In this document: positions 34,471 to 48,700 of the stretch, piece by piece
How the letters are laid out: each line of letters starts with the position of its first letter
How positions within the stretch are numbered: position 1 is the first letter of the stretch
NCBI RefSeq assembly: GCF_029227915.1
Contig: NC_079880.1
Coordinates: 29,011,501 to 29,075,500, forward strand
DNA length: 64,000 nucleotides
Direction of reading: 5' to 3'
Source: Hydractinia symbiolongicarpus
Lineage: Eukaryota; Cnidaria; Hydrozoa; Anthoathecata; Hydractiniidae
Notes under the pieces: model-generated
Told to the model about the DNA's origin: nothing
Databases searched by the model: none
What the model saw: the letters and a program-made list of their open reading frames with translations, nothing else
Program-made: the position numbers and the translations under genes

Positions 34471-37400
34471 TTCAACTATACGGACCAAGCCCGGGATTTA
34501 CGGGAAATCGCGGGTTTTTGTTTGCCCGCGATTAAACTTCTTTTATTCAACGTCTCATCAAAAATGAAAACAAGTTTGAAGACTACAAGTCTCATGCGTT
34601 TTAGTGGTGAAAAAATAATTTGAAAAATCGTTTGGGAAATGAGTTTACTCCCTGGGTACTTTTTTGTATACTTTTGACTATACGGGCCAAGCCCGGGATT
34701 TACGGGAAATCGCGGGTTTTCGTTTGCCGGCGATTAAACTTCTTTTATTCAGCGTCTCATCAAAAATGAAAACATTTTTGAAAACTACAAGACTCATTCG
34801 TTCTAGTGGTGCAGAAATAATTTGAAAAATCGTCCGGAAAATCAGTTTACTCCCTGGGTACTTTCTTTATGTACATTCAACTATACGGACCAAGCCCGGG
34901 ATTTACGGGAAATCGCGGGTTTTTGTTTGCCCGCAATTAAACTTCTTTTATTCAGCGTCTCATCAAAAATGAAAACAAGTTTGAAGACTACAAGTCTCAT
35001 TGGCTTTAGTGGTGAAATAATAATTTAAAAAATCGTTCGGGAAATGAGTTTACTCCCTGGGTACTTTCTTTGTATATTTTGACTATACGGGCCGAGTCTG
35101 GAATTTACGGGAAATCGCAGGTTTTCGTTTGCCGGCGATTAAACTTCTTTTATTCAGCGTCTCATCAAAAATGAAAACATTTTTGAAAACTACAAGACTC
35201 ATTCGTTCTAGTGGTGCAGAAATAATTTGAAAAATCGTCCGGGAAATCAGTTTACTCCCTGGGTACTTTCTTTATATACATTCAACTATACGGACCAAGC
35301 CCGGGATTTACGGGAAATCGCGGGTTTTTGTTTGCCCGCGATTAAACTTCTTTTATTCAGCTTCTCATCAAAAATGAAAACAAGTTTGCAGACTACAAGT
35401 CTCATGCGTTTTAGTGGTGAAAAAATAATTTGAAAAATCGTTTGGGAAATGAGTTTACTCCCTGGGTACTTTTTTGTATACTTTTCACTATACGGGCCAA
35501 CCCGGGATTTACGGGAAATCGCGGGTTTTCGTTTGCCGGCGATTAAACTTCTTTTATTCAGCGTCTCATCAAAAATGAAAACATTTTTGAAAACTACAAG
35601 TCTCATGCGTTTTAGTGGTGAAAAAATAATTTGAAAAATCGTTTGGGAAATGAGTTTACTTCCTGGGTACTTTTTTGTATACTTTTGACTATACGGGCCA
35701 AGCCCGGGATTTACGGGAAATCGCGGGTTTTCATTTGCCGGCGATTAAACTTCTTTTATTCAGCGTCTCATCAAAAATGAAAACATTTGTAAAAACTACA
35801 AGTCTTATGCGTTTTAGTGATAAAAAAATAATTTAAGAAATCGTTCTGGAAATGAGTTTACTCACAGGGTACTTTCTTTGTATACATTCGACTATACGGG
35901 CCAAGCCCGGGATTTGCGGGAAATCGCGGGTTTTCGTTTGCCGGCGATTAAACCACTTTCATTAAACGTCTCATCAAAAATGAAAACATTTTTGAAAACT
36001 ACAAGTCTCATGAGTTTTAGTGGTGAAAAAAAAATTTAAAAAGTCGTTCGGGAAGTGAGTTTACTTCCTGGGTTCTTTCTTTGTATACATTCCACTACAC
36101 GGGCCAAGCCCGGGATTTAGGGGAAATCGCTGGTTTTCGTTTGCCGGCGATTAAACCTCTCTCATTAAGCGTCTCATCAAAAATGAAAACATTTTTGAAA
36201 ACTACAAGTCTCATGCGTTTTAGTGGTGAAAAAATAACTTAAAAAATCGTTCGGGAAATGAGTTTACTCTCTGGGTACTTTCTTTGTATACTTTTGACTA
36301 TACGGGCCGTGTCCGGGATTTACGGGAAATCGCAGGTTTTCGTTTGCCGGCGATTAACCTTCTTTTATTCAGCGTGCCATTAAAAATGAAAACATTTTTG
36401 AAAACTACAAGTCTCATGGGCTTTAGTGGTTAAATAATAATTTAAAAAATCGTTCGGGAAATGAGTTTACTCCCTGGGTACTTTTTTTGTATACTTTTGA
36501 CTTTACAGGCCGAGTCCGGGATTTACGGGAAATCGCAGGTTTTCATTTGCCGACGATTAAACTTCTTTTATTCAGCGTCTTATCAAAAATGAAAACATTT
36601 TTGAAAACTACAAGTCTCATTCGTTCTAGTGGTGCAGAAATAATTTGAAAAATCGTCCGGGAAATCAGTTTACTCCCTAGGTACTTTCTTTATATACATT
36701 CAACTATACGGACCAAGCCCGGGATTTACGGGAAATCGCTGGTTTTCGTTTGCCCGCGATTAAACTTCTTTTATTCAGCGTCTCATCAAAAATGAAAACA
36801 AGTTTGAAGACTACAAGTCTCATGCGTTTTAGTGGTGAAAAAATAATTTGAAAAATCGTTTGGGAAATGAGTTTACTCCCTGGGTACTTTTTTGTATACT
36901 TTTAAATATACGGGCCAAGCCCGGGATTTACGGGAAATCGCGGGTTTTCGTTTGCCGGCGATTAAACTTCCTTTATTCAGCGTCTCATCAAAAATGAAAA
37001 CATTTTTGAAAACTACAAGTCTCATGCGTTTTAGTGATCAAAAAATAATTTAAAAAATCGTTCTGGAAATGAGTTTACTCACAGGGTACTTTCTTTGTGT
37101 ACATTCGACTATACGGGCCAAGCCCGGGATTTGCGGGAAATCGCGGGTTTTCGTTTGCCGGCGATTAAACCTCTTTCATTAAACGTCTCATCAAAAATGA
37201 AAACATTTTTGAAAACTACAAGTCTCATGAGTTTTAGTGATCAAAAAATAATTTAAAAAATCGTTCTGGAAATGAGTTTACTCACAGGGTACTTTCTTTG
37301 TGTACATTCGACTATACGGGCCAAGCCCGGGATTTGCGGGAAATCGCGGGTTTTCGTTTGCCGGCGATTAAACCTCTTTCATTAAACGTCTCATCAAAAA

Positions 37401-38648
37401 TGAAAACATTTTTGAAAACTACAAGTCTCATGCGTTTTAGTGGTGAAAAAATAATTTAAAAAATCGTTCGGGAAATGAGTTTACTCTCTGGGTACTTTCT
37501 TTGTATACTTTTGACTATACGGGCCGTGTCCGGGATTTACGGGAAATCGCAGGTTTTCGTTTGCCGGCGATTAACCTTCTTTTATTCAGCGTGCCATTAA
37601 AAATGAAAACATTTTTGAAAACTACAAGTCTCATGCGTTTTAGTGGTGAAAAAATAATATAAAAAATCGTTCGGGAAATGAGTTTACTCCCTGAGTACTT
37701 TCTTTGTATACTTTTGACTATACGGGCCAAGCCCGGGAGTTACGGAAAATGGCGGGTTTTCGTTTGCCGGCATTAAACTTCTTTTAATCAGCGTCTCATC
37801 AAAAATGAAAACATTTTTGAAAACTACAAGTCTCATGGGCTTTAGTGGTTAAATAATAATTTAAAAACTCGCTCGGGAAATGAGTTTACTCCCTGGGTAC
37901 TTTTTTTGTATACTTTTGACTTTACAGGCCGAGTCCGGGATTTACGGGAAATCGCAGGTTTTCGTTTGCCGACGATTAAACTTCTTTCATTCAGCGTCTC
38001 ATCAAAAATGAAAACATTTTTGAAAACTACAAGTCTCATGCGTTTTAGTGGTGAAAAAATAATTTAGAAAATCGTGCGGGAAATGAGTTTACTCCCTGGG
38101 TACTTTCTTTGTATACTTTTGACTATACGGGCCGAGTCCGGGGTTTACGGGAAATGGCGGGTTTTCGTTTGCCGGCGATTAAACTCCTTTTATTCAGCGT
38201 CTTATCAAAAATGAAAACTTTTCTAAAAACTACAAGTCTCATGGGCTTTAGTGGTGAAATAATAATTTAAAAAATCGTTCGGGAAATGAGTTTACTCCCT
38301 GGGTATTTTCTTTGTATACTTTTGACTATACGGGCCGAGTCTGGTATTTACGGGAAATCGCAGGTTTTCGTTTGCCGGCGATTAAACTTCCTTTATTCAG
38401 CGTCTCATCAAAAATGAAAACATTTTTGAAAACTGCAAGTCTCATGAGATTTAGTGGTGAAAAGATAATTTAAAAAATCGTTCTGGAAATGAGTTTACTC
38501 ACAGGGTACTTTCTTTGTATACATTCGACTATACAGGACAAGCCCGGGATTTACGGAAAATCGCGGGTTTTCGTTTGCCGGCGATTAAACCTCTTTCATT
38601 AAGCGACTCATCAAAAATCAAAACATTTTTGAAAACTACAAGTCTCAT

Positions 38649-38851
38649 GCGTTTTAGTGGTGAAAAAATAATTTAAAAAATCGTTTGGGAAATGAGTTTA
38701 CTCCCTGGGTACTTTCTTTGTATACTTTTGACTATACGGGCCGAGTCCGGGATTTACGGGAAATCGCAGGTTTTCGTTTGCCGGCGATTAAACTTCTTTT
38801 ATTCAGCGTCTCATCAAAAATGAAAACATTTTTGAAGACTACAAGTCTCAT
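38649..38851. repeat. Representative 203-bp monomer (A type)
   Basis: A clean full-length monomer used here as a reference. In order it holds an A-rich block (GTGAAAAAATAATTTAAAAA), GGAAATGAGTTTACTCCCTG, the GTATA...TATAC dyad, a CpG-rich centre (ACGGGCCGAGTCCGGGATTT, then ACGGGAAATCGCAGG), CGTTTGCCGGCGATTAAAC, a pyrimidine-rich TTCTTTTATTCAG, the AAAA-loop dyad and CTACAAGTCTCAT. The A-rich and AAAA-loop blocks have A/T tracts spaced near a helical turn, so intrinsic curvature is plausible. The length is close to one nucleosome plus linker. The start base is an arbitrary choice. Confidence 0.9.
38720..38737. repeat. GTATA/TATAC short dyad (example copy)
   Basis: GTATA at 38,720-38,724 and TATAC at 38,733-38,737 form 5-bp inverted arms around an 8-nt spacer. 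The hexamer GTATAC at the left arm is itself a palindrome. Both arms persist in A-type (TTTTGAC spacer) and B-type (ATTCGAC spacer) monomers although the spacer differs, so the arms are better kept than the spacer. A role as a protein site is speculative. Confidence 0.55.
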
Positions 38852-40050
38852 GCGTTTTAGTGGTGAAAAAATAATTTGAAAAATCGTTTGGGAAATGAGT
38901 TTACTCCCTGGGTACTTTTTTGTATACTTTTGACTATAGGGGCCAAGCCCGGGATTTACGGGAAATCGCGGGTTTTCGTTTGCCGGCGATTAAACTTCTT
39001 TTATTCAGCGTGCCATCAAAAATGAAAATATTTGTGAAAACTACAAGTCTCATGCGTTTTAGTGGTGAAAAAATAATATAAAAAATCGCTCGGGAAATGA
39101 GTTTACTCCCTGAGTACTTTCTTTGTATACTTTTGATTATACGGGCCAAGCCCGGGAGTTACGGAAAATGGCGGGTTTTCGTTTGCCGGCGATTAAACTT
39201 CTTTTAATCAGCGTCTCATCAAAAATGAAAACATTTTTGAAAACTGCAAGTCTCATGAGATTTAGTGGTGAAAAGATAATTTAAAAAATCGTTCTGGAAA
39301 TGAGTTTACTCACAGGGTACTTTCTTTGTATACATTCGACTATACAGGACAAGCCCGGGATTTACGGAAAATCGCGGGTTTTCGTTTGCCGGCGATTAAA
39401 CCTCTTTCATTAAGCGACTCATCAAAAATCAAAACATTTTTGAAAACTACAAGTCTCATGCGTTTTAGTGGTGAAAAAATAATTTAAAAAATCGTTTGGG
39501 AAATGAGTTTACTCCCTGGGTACTTTCTTTGTATACTTTTGACTATACGGGCCGAGTCCGGGATTTACGGGAAATCGCAGGTTTTCGTTTGCCGGCGATT
39601 AAACTTCTTTTATTCAGCGTCTCATCAAAAATGAAAACATTTTTGAAGACTACAAGTCTCATGCGTTTTAGTGGTGAAAAAATAATTTGAAAAATCGTTT
39701 GGGAAATGAGTTTACTCCCTGGGTACTTTTTTGTATACTTTTGACTATAGGGGCCAAGCCCGGGATTTACGGGAAATCGCGGGTTTTCGTTTGCCGGCGA
39801 TTAAACTTCTTTTATTCAGCGTGCCATCAAAAATGAAAATATTTGTGAAAACTACAAGTCTCATGCGTTTTAGTGGTGAAAAAATAATATAAAAAATCGT
39901 TCGGGAAATGAGTTTACTCCCTGAGTACTTTCTTTGTATACTTTTGATTATACGGGCCAAGCCCGGGAGTTACGGAAAATGGCGGGTTTTCGTTTGCCGG
40001 CGATTAAACTTCTTTTAATCAGCGTCTCATCAAAAATGAAAACATTTTTG

Positions 40051-43000
40051 AAAACTACAAGTCTCATGGGCTTTACTGGTTAAATAATAATTTAAAAAAT
40101 CGTTCGGGAAATGAGTTTACTCCCTGGGTACTTTTTTTGTGTACTTTTGACTTTACAGGCCGAGTCCGGGATTTACGGGAAATCGCAGGTTTTCGTTTGC
40201 CGACGATTAAACTTCTTTTATTCAGCGTTTCATCAAAAATGAAAACATTTTTGAAAACTACAAGTATCATGCGTTTTAGTGGTGAAAAAATAATTTAGAA
40301 AATCGTGCGGGAAATGAGTTTACTCCCTGGGTACTTTCTTTGTATACTTTTGACTATACGGGCCGAGTCCGGGGTTTACGGGAAATGGCGGGTTTTCGTT
40401 TGCCGGCGATTAAACTCCTTTTATTCAGCGTCTCATCAAAAATGAAAACTTTTTTAAAAACTACAAGTCTCATGGGCTTTAGTGGTGAAATAATAATTTA
40501 AAAAATCGTTCGTGAAATGAGTTTACTCCCTGGGTATTTTCTTTGCATACTTTTGACTATACGGGCCGAGTCTGGGATTTACGGGAAATCGCAGGTTTTC
40601 GTTTGCCGGCGATTAAACTTCCTTTATTCAGCGTCTCATCAAAAATAAAAACATTTTTGAAAACTGCAAGTCTCATGAGATTTAGTGGTGAAAAGAAAAT
40701 TTAAAAAATCGTTCTGGAAATGAGTTTACTCACAGGGTACTTTCCTTGTATACATTTGACTATACGGGACAAGCCCGGGATTTACGGGAAATCGCGGGTT
40801 TTCCTTTGCCGACGATTAAACTTCTTTTATTCAGCGTCTCATCAAAAATGAAAACATTTTTGAAAACTACAAGTATCATGCGTTTTAGTGGTGAAAAAAT
40901 AATTTAGAAAATCGTGCGGGAAATGAGTTTACTCCCTGGGTACTTTCTTTGTATACTTTTGACTATACGGGCCGAGTCCGGGGTTTACGGAAAATGGCGG
41001 GTTTTCGTTTGCCGGCGATTAAACTCCTTTTATTCAGCGTCTCATCAAAAATGAAAACTTTTTTAAAAACTACAAGTCTCATGGGCTTTAGTGGTGAAAT
41101 AATAATTTAAAAAATCGTTCGTGAAATGAGTTTACTCCCTGGGTATTTTCTTTGTATACTTTTGACTATACGGGCCGAGTCTGGGATTTACGGGAAATTG
41201 CAGGTTTTCGTTTGCCGGCGATTAAACTTCCTTTATTCAGCGTCTCATCAAAAATAAAAACATTTTTGAAAACTGCAAGTCTCATGAGATTTAGTGGTGA
41301 AAAGATAATTTAAAAAATCGTTCTGGAAATGAGTTTACTCACAGGGTACTTTCTTTGTACACATTCGACTATACGGGACAAGCCCGGGATTTACGGGAAA
41401 TCGCGGGTTTTCGTTTGCCGACGATTAAACTTCTTTTATTCAGCGTCTCATCAAAAATGAAAACAAGTTTGAAAACTACAAGTCTCATGCGTTTTAGTGG
41501 TGAAAAAATAATTTAAAAAATCGTTCGGGAAATGAGTTTACTCCCTGAGTACTTTCTTTGTATACTTTTGATTATACGGGCCAAGCCCGGGAGTTACGGA
41601 AAATGGCAGGTTTTCGTTTGCCGGCGATTAAACTTCTTTTAATCAGCGTCTCATCAAAAATGAAAACATTTTTGAAAACTACAAGTCTCATGGGCTTTAC
41701 TGGTTAAATAATAATTTAAAAAATCGTTCGGGAAATGAGTTTACTCCCTGGGTACTTTTTTTGTGTACTTTTGACTTTACAGGCCGAGTCCGGGATTTAC
41801 GGGAAATCGCAGGTTTTCGTTTGCCGACGATTAAACTTCTTTTATTCAGCGTTTCATCAAAAATGAAAACATTTTTGAAAACTACAAGTATCATGCGTTT
41901 TAGTGGTGAAAAAATAATTTAGAAAATCGTGCGGGAAATGAGTTTACTCCCTGGGTACTTTCTTTGTATACTTTTGACTATACGGGCCGAGTCCGGGGTT
42001 TACGGGAAATGGCGGGTTTTCGTTTGCCGGCGATTAAACTCCTTTTATTCAGCGTCTCATCAAAAATGAAAACTTTTTTAAAAACTACAAGTCTCATGGG
42101 CTTTAGTGGTGAAATAATAATTTAAAAAATCGTTCGTGAAATGAGTTTACTCCCTGGGTATTTTCTTTGCATACTTTTGACTATACGGGCCGAGTCTGGG
42201 ATTTACGGGAAATCGCAGGTTTTCGTTTGCCGGCGATTAAACTTCCTTTATTCAGCGTCTCATCAAAAATAAAAACATTTTTGAAAACTGCAAGTCTCAT
42301 GAGATTTAGTGGTGAAAAGAAAATTTAAAAAATCGTTCTGGAAATGAGTTTACTCACAGGGTACTTTCCTTGTATACATTTGACTATACGGGACAAGCCC
42401 GGGATTTACGGGAAATCGCGGGTTTTCGTTTGCCGACGATTAAACTTCTTTTATTCAGCGTTTCATCAAAAATTAAAACATTTTTGAAAACTACAAGTAT
42501 CATGCGTTTTAGTGGTGAAAAAATAATTTAGAAAATCGTGCGGGAAATGAGTTTACTCCCTGGGTACTTTCTTTGTATACTTTTGACTATACGGGCCGAG
42601 TCCGGGGTTTACGGGAAATGGCGGGTTTTCGTTTGCCGGCGATTAAACTCCTTTTATTCAGCGTCTCATCAAAAATGAAAACTTTTTTAAAAACTACAAG
42701 TCTCATGGGCTTTAGTGGTGAAATAATAATTTAAAAAATCGTTCGTGAAATGAGTTTACTCCCTGGGTATTTTCTTTGCATACTTTTGACTATACGGGCC
42801 GAGTCTGGGATTTACGGGAAATCGCAGGTTTTCGTTTGCCGGCGATTAAACTTCCTTTATTCAGCGTCTCATCAAAAATAAAAACATTTTTGAAAACTGC
42901 AAGTCTCATGAGATTTAGTGGTGAAAAGAAAATTTAAAAAATCGTTCTGGAAATGAGTTTACTCACAGGGTACTTTCCTTGTATACATTTGACTATACGG

Positions 43001-45345
43001 GACAAGCCCGGGATTTACGGGAAATCGCGGGTTTTTGTTTGCCGACGATTAAACTTCTTTTATTCAGCGTCTCATCAAAAATGAAAACATTTTTGAAAAC
43101 TACAAGTATCATGCGTTTTAGTGGTGAAAAAATAATTTAGAAAATCGTGCGGGAAATGAGTTTACTCCCTGGGTACTTTCTTTGTATACTTTTGACTATA
43201 CGGGCCGAGTCCGGGGTTTACGGAAAATGGCGGGTTTTCGTTTGCCGGCGATTAAACTCCTTTTATTCAGCGTCTCATCAAAAGTGAAAACTTTTTTAAA
43301 AACTACAAGTCTCATGGGCTTTAGTGGTGAAATAATAATTTAAAAAATCGTTCGTGAAATGAGTTTACTCCCTGGGTATTTTCTTTGTATACTTTTGACT
43401 ATACGGGCCGAGTCTGGGATTTACGGGAAATTGCAGGTTTTCGTTTGCCGGCGATTAAACTTCCTTTATTCAGCGTCTCATCAAAAATAAAAACATTTTT
43501 GAAAACTGCAAGTCTCATGAGATTTAGTGGTGAAAAGATAATTTAAAAAATCGTTCTGGAAATGAGTTTACTCACAGGGTACTTTCTTTGTACACATTCG
43601 ACTATACGGGACAAGCCCGGGATTTACGGGAAATCGCGGGTTTTCGTTTGCCGACGATTAAACTTCTTTTATTCAGCGTCTCATCAAAAATGAAAACAAG
43701 TTTGAAAACTACAAGTCTCATGCGTTTTAGTGGTGAAAAAATAATTTAAAAAATCGTTCGGGAAATGAGTTTACTCCCTGAGTACTTTCTTTGTATACTT
43801 TTGATTATACGGGCCAAGCCCGGGAGTTACGGAAAATGGCAGGTTTTCGTTTGCCGGCGATTAAACTTCTTTTAATCAGCGTCTCATCAAAAATGAAAAC
43901 ATTTTTGAAAACTACAAGTCTCATGGGCTTTACTGGTTAAATAATAATTTAAAAAATCGTTCGGGAAATGAGTTTACTCCCTGGGTACTTTTTTTGTGTA
44001 CTTTTGACTTTACAGGCCGAGTCCGGGATTTACGGGAAATCGCAGGTTTTCGTTTGCCGACGATTAAACTTCTTTTATTCAGCGTTTCATCAAAAATGAA
44101 AACATTTTTGAAAACTACAAGTATCATGCGTTTTAGTGGTGAAAAAATAATTTAGAAAATCGTGCGGGAAATGAGTTTACTCCCTGGGTACTTTCTTTGT
44201 ATACTTTTGACTATACGGGCCTAGTCCGGGGTTTACGGGAAATGGCGGGTTTTCGTTTGCCGGCGATTAAACTCCTTTTATTCAGCGTCTCATCAAAAAT
44301 GAAAACTTTTTTAAAAACTACAAGTCTCATGGGCTTTAGTGGTGAAATAATAATTTAAAAAATCGTTCGTGAAATGAATTTACTCCCTGGGTATTTTCTT
44401 TGCATACTTTTGACTATACGGGCCGAGTCTGGGATTTACGGGAAATCGCAGGTTTTCGTTTGCCGGCGATTAAACTTCCTTTATTCAGCGTCTCATCAAA
44501 AATAAAAACATTTTTGAAAACTGCAAGTCTCATGAGATTTAGTGGTGAAAAGAAAATTTAAAAAATCGTTCTGGAAATGAGTTTACTCACAGGGTACTTT
44601 CCTTGTATACATTTGACTATACGGGACAAGCCCGGGATTTACGGGAAATCGCGGGTTTTCGTTTGCCGACGATTAAACTTCTTTTATTCAGCGTCTCATC
44701 AAAAATGAAAACATTTTTGAAAACTACAAGTATCATGCGTTTTAGTGGTGAAAAAATAATTTAGAAAATCGTGCGGGAAATGAGTTTACTCCCTGGGTAC
44801 TTTCTTTGTATACTTTTGACTATACGGGCCGAGTCCGGGGTTTACGGAAAATGGCGGGTTTTCGTTTGCCGGCGATTAAACTCCTTTTATTCAGCGTCTC
44901 ATCAAAAATGAAAACTTTTTTAAAAACTACAAGTCTCATGGGCTTTAGTGGTGAAATAATAATTTAAAAAATCGTTCGTGAAATGAGTTTACTCCCTGGG
45001 TATTTTCTTTGTATACTTTTGACTATACGATCCGAGTCTGGGATTTACGGAAATTGCAGGTTTTCGTTTGCCGGCGATTAAACTTCCTTTATTCAGCGTC
45101 TCATCAAAAATAAAAACATTTTTGAAAACTGCAAGTCTCATGAGATTTAGTGGTGAAAAGATAATTTAAAAAATCGTTCTGGAAATGAGTTTACTCACAG
45201 GGTACTTTCTTTGTACACATTCGACTATACGGGACAAGCCCGGGATTTACGGGAAATCGCGGGTTTTCGTTTGCCGACGATTAAACTTCTTTTATTCAGC
45301 GTCTCATCAAAAATGAAAACAAGTTTGAAAACTACAAGTCTCATG
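40051..45345. repeat. 8-monomer (1,624-bp) higher-order repeat built of 3+5 monomers
   Basis: The rare junction AAGTATCATGCG occurs at 40,265, 40,874, 41,889, 42,498, 43,107, 44,122 and 44,731. Intervals are 609, 1,015, 609, 609, 1,015 and 609 bp, that is 3, 5, 3, 3, 5 and 3 monomers. The basic unit is 8 monomers, with one extra 3-monomer copy in the middle that turns one interval into 2,233 bp (11 monomers). Shared variants include TTTAGAAAATCGTGCGGG, AAAACTTTTTTAAAAAC, TCGTGAAATGAG and GCCGACGATTAAAC. This is the most regular higher-order array in the window. Confidence 0.9.
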
Positions 45346-45779
45346 CGTTTTAGTGGTGAAAAAATAATTTAAAAAATCGTTCGGGAAATGAGTTTACTCC
45401 CTTGGTACTTTCTTTGTATGCATTCGACTACACGGGCCAAGCCCGAGATTTAGGGGAAATCGCTGGTTTTCGTTTGCCGGCGATTAAACCTCTTTTATTA
45501 AGCGACTCATCAAAAATCAAAACATTTTTGAAAACTACAAGTCTCATGGGCTTTAGTGGTGAAATAATAATTTAAAAAATCGTTTGGGAAATGAGTTTAC
45601 TCCCTGGGTACTTTCTTTGTATACTTTCGACTATACGGGCCGAGTCAGGGATTTACGGAAAATCGCGGGTTTTCGTTTGCCGGCGATTAAACCTCTTTCA
45701 TTAAGCGTCTCATCAAAAATGAAAAATTTTTTGAAAACTGCAAGTCTCATGGGCTTTAGTGGTGAAAAAATAATTTAAA

Positions 45780-48700
45780 AAATCGTTCTGGAAATGAGTT
45801 TACTCACAGGGTACTTTCTTTGTATACATTCAACTATGCGGGCCAAGCCCGGGATTTACGGGAAATCGCGGGTTTTCGTTTGCCGGCAATTACACCTCTT
45901 TCATTAAGCGTCTCATCAAAAATGAAAACATTTTTGAAAACTGCAAGTCTCATGGGCTTTAGTGGTGAAATAATAATATAAAAAATCGTTCGGGAAATGG
46001 GTTTACTCCCTGGGTACTTTCTTTGTATACTTTTGAATATACGGGCCAAGCCCGGGAGTTACGGAAAATGGCGGGTTTTCGTTTGCCGGCGATTAAACTT
46101 CTTTTAATCAGCGTCTCATCAAAAATGAAAACATTTTTGAAAACTACAAGTCTCATGGGCTTTACTGGTTAAATAATAATTTAAAAAATCGTTCGGGAAA
46201 TGAATTTACTCCCTGGGTACTTTTTTGTGTACTTTTGACTTTCCAGGCCGAGTCCGGGATTTACGGGAAATCGCAGGTTTTCGTTTGCCGACGATTAAAC
46301 CTCTTTCATTAAGCGTCTCATTAAAAATGAAAACATTTTTGAAAACTACAAGTCTCATGCGTTTTAGTGGTGAAAAAATAATTTAAAAAATCGTTCGGGA
46401 AATGAGTTTACTTCCTGGGTACTTTCTTTGTATACATTCGACTACACGGGCCAAGCCCGGGATTTAGGGGAAATTGCTGGTTTTCGTTTGCCGGCAATTA
46501 AACCTCTTTCATTAAGCGTCTCATCAAAAATGAAAACATTTTTGAAAACTGCAAGTCTCATGGGCTTTAGTGGTGAAATAATAATATAAAAAATCGTTCG
46601 GGAAATGGGTTTACTCCCTGGGTACTTTCTTTGTATACTTTTGACTATACGGGCCGAGCCCGGGATTTACGGAAAATCGCGGGTTTTCGTTTGCCGGCGA
46701 TTAAACTTCTTTTATTTAGCGTCTCATCAAAAATGAAAACATTTTTGAAAACTACAAGTCTTATGCGTTTTAGTGGTGAAAAAATAATTTAAAAAATCGT
46801 TCTGGAAATGAGTTTACTCACAGGGTACTTTCTTTGTATACATTCGACTATGCGGGCCAAGCCCGGGATTTACGGGAAATCGCGGGTTTTCGTTTGCCGG
46901 CGATTAAACCTCTTTCATTAAGCGTCTCATCAAAAATGAAAACATTTTTGAAAACTACAAGTCTCATGCGTTTTAGTGGTGAAAACATAATTTAAAAAAT
47001 CGTTCGGGAAATGAGTTTACTCCCTGGGTACTTTCTTTGTATACTTTTGACTATACGGGCCAAGCCCGGGATTTACGGAAAATCGCGGGTTTTCGTTTGC
47101 CGGCGATTAAACTTCTTTTATTCAGCGTCTCATCAAAAATGAAAACATTTTTAAAAACTACAAGTCTTATGCGTTTTAGTGGTGAAAAAATAATTTAAAA
47201 AACCGTTCTGGAAATGAGTTTACTCACAGGGTACTTTCTTTGTATACATTCGACTATGCGGGCCAAGCCCGGGATTTACGGGAAATCGCGGGTTTTCGTT
47301 TGCCGGCGATTAAACCTCTTTCATTAAGCGTCTCATCAAAAATGAAAACATTTTTGAAAACTACAAGTCTCATGCGTTTTAGTGGTGAAAACATAATTTA
47401 AAAAATCGTTCGGGAAATGAGTTTACTCCCTGGGCACTTTCTTTGTATACATTCGACTACACGGGCCAAGCCCGGGATTTAGGGGAAATCGCTGGTTTTC
47501 GTTTGCCGGCGATAAAACCTCTTTCAGTAAGCGTCTCATCAAAAATGAAAACATTTCTGAAAACTACAAGTCTCATGCGTTTTAGTGGTGAAATAATAAT
47601 TTAAAAATCCTTTGGGAAATGAATTTACACCCTGGGTACTTTCTTTGTATACTTTTGACTATACGGGTTGAGTACCGGATTTACGGGAAATCGGAGGTTT
47701 TCGTTTGCCGGCGATTAAACTTCTTTTATTCAGCGTCTCATCAAAAATGAAAACATTTTTGAAAACTGCAAGTCTCATGGGCTTTAGTGGTGAAATAATA
47801 ATATAAAAAATCGTTCGGGAAATGGGTTTACTCCCTGGGTACTTTTTTTGTATACTTTTGACTATACGGGCCAAGCCCGGGATTTACGGAAAATGGCGGG
47901 TTTTCGTTTGCCGGCGATTAAACTTCTTTTAATCAGCGTCTCATCGAAAATGAAAACATTTTTGAAAACTACAAGTCTTATGCGTTTTAGTGGTGAAAAA
48001 ATAATTTAAAAAATCGTTCTGGAAATGAGTTTACTCACAGGGTACTTTCTTTGTATACATTTGACTATGCGGGCCAAGCCCGGGATTTACGGGAAATCGC
48101 GGTTTTTCGTTTGCCGGCGATTAAACCTCTTTCATTAGGCGTCTCATCAAAAATGAAAACATTTTTGAAAACTACAAGTCTCATGCGTTTTAGTGGTGAA
48201 AAGATAGTTTAAAAATCGTTCGGGAAATGAGTTTACACCCTGGGTACTTTCTTTGTATACTTTTGATTTTACGGGCTGAGACCGGGGTTTACGGGAAATG
48301 GCGGGTTTTCGTTTGCCGGCGATTAAACCTCTTTCATTAAGCGTCTCATCAAAAATGAAAAAATTTTTGAAAACTGCAAGTCTCATGGGCTTTAGTGGTG
48401 AAATAATAATATAAAAAATCGTTCGGGAAATGGGTTTACTCCCTGGGTACTTTCTTTGTATACTTTTGACTATACGGGCCAAGCCCGGGATTTACGGGAA
48501 ATCGCGGGTTTTCGTTTGCCGGCGATTAAACTTCTTTTAATCAGCGTCTCATCAAAAATGAAAACATTTTTGAAAACTTCAAGACTTATGCGTTTTAGTG
48601 GTAAAAAAATAATTTAAAAAATCGTTCTGGAAATGAGTTTACTCACAGGGTACTTTCTTTGTATACATTCAACTATGCGGGCCAAGCCCGGGATTTACGG

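Larger units (their letters stand above)
38430..40050. repeat. 811-bp (4-monomer) tandem duplication
   Basis: The block beginning AACTGCAAGTCTCATGAGA near 38,431 recurs at 39,242. Shared variants are TACAGGACAAGCCC, TTACGGAAAATCGCGGG, AAGCGACTCATC, AAAAATCAAAACATT, TTTGAAGACTAC, ACTATAGGGGCC and AATATTTGTGAAAAC. One difference seen is AAATCGCTCGGG (39,087) versus AAATCGTTCGGG (39,898). Confidence 0.85.

Noticed and set aside
38720-38740. Bacterial-type promoter words (TTGAC, TATAC)
   Set aside because: Spacing is wrong, the words occur in every monomer, and the sequence is clearly eukaryotic satellite DNA.
38749-38800. CENP-B-box-like sequence around TTTCGTTTGCCGGCGAT
   Set aside because: It shares TTCG and a few positions with the 17-bp box, but the required central A and the CGGG block are absent.
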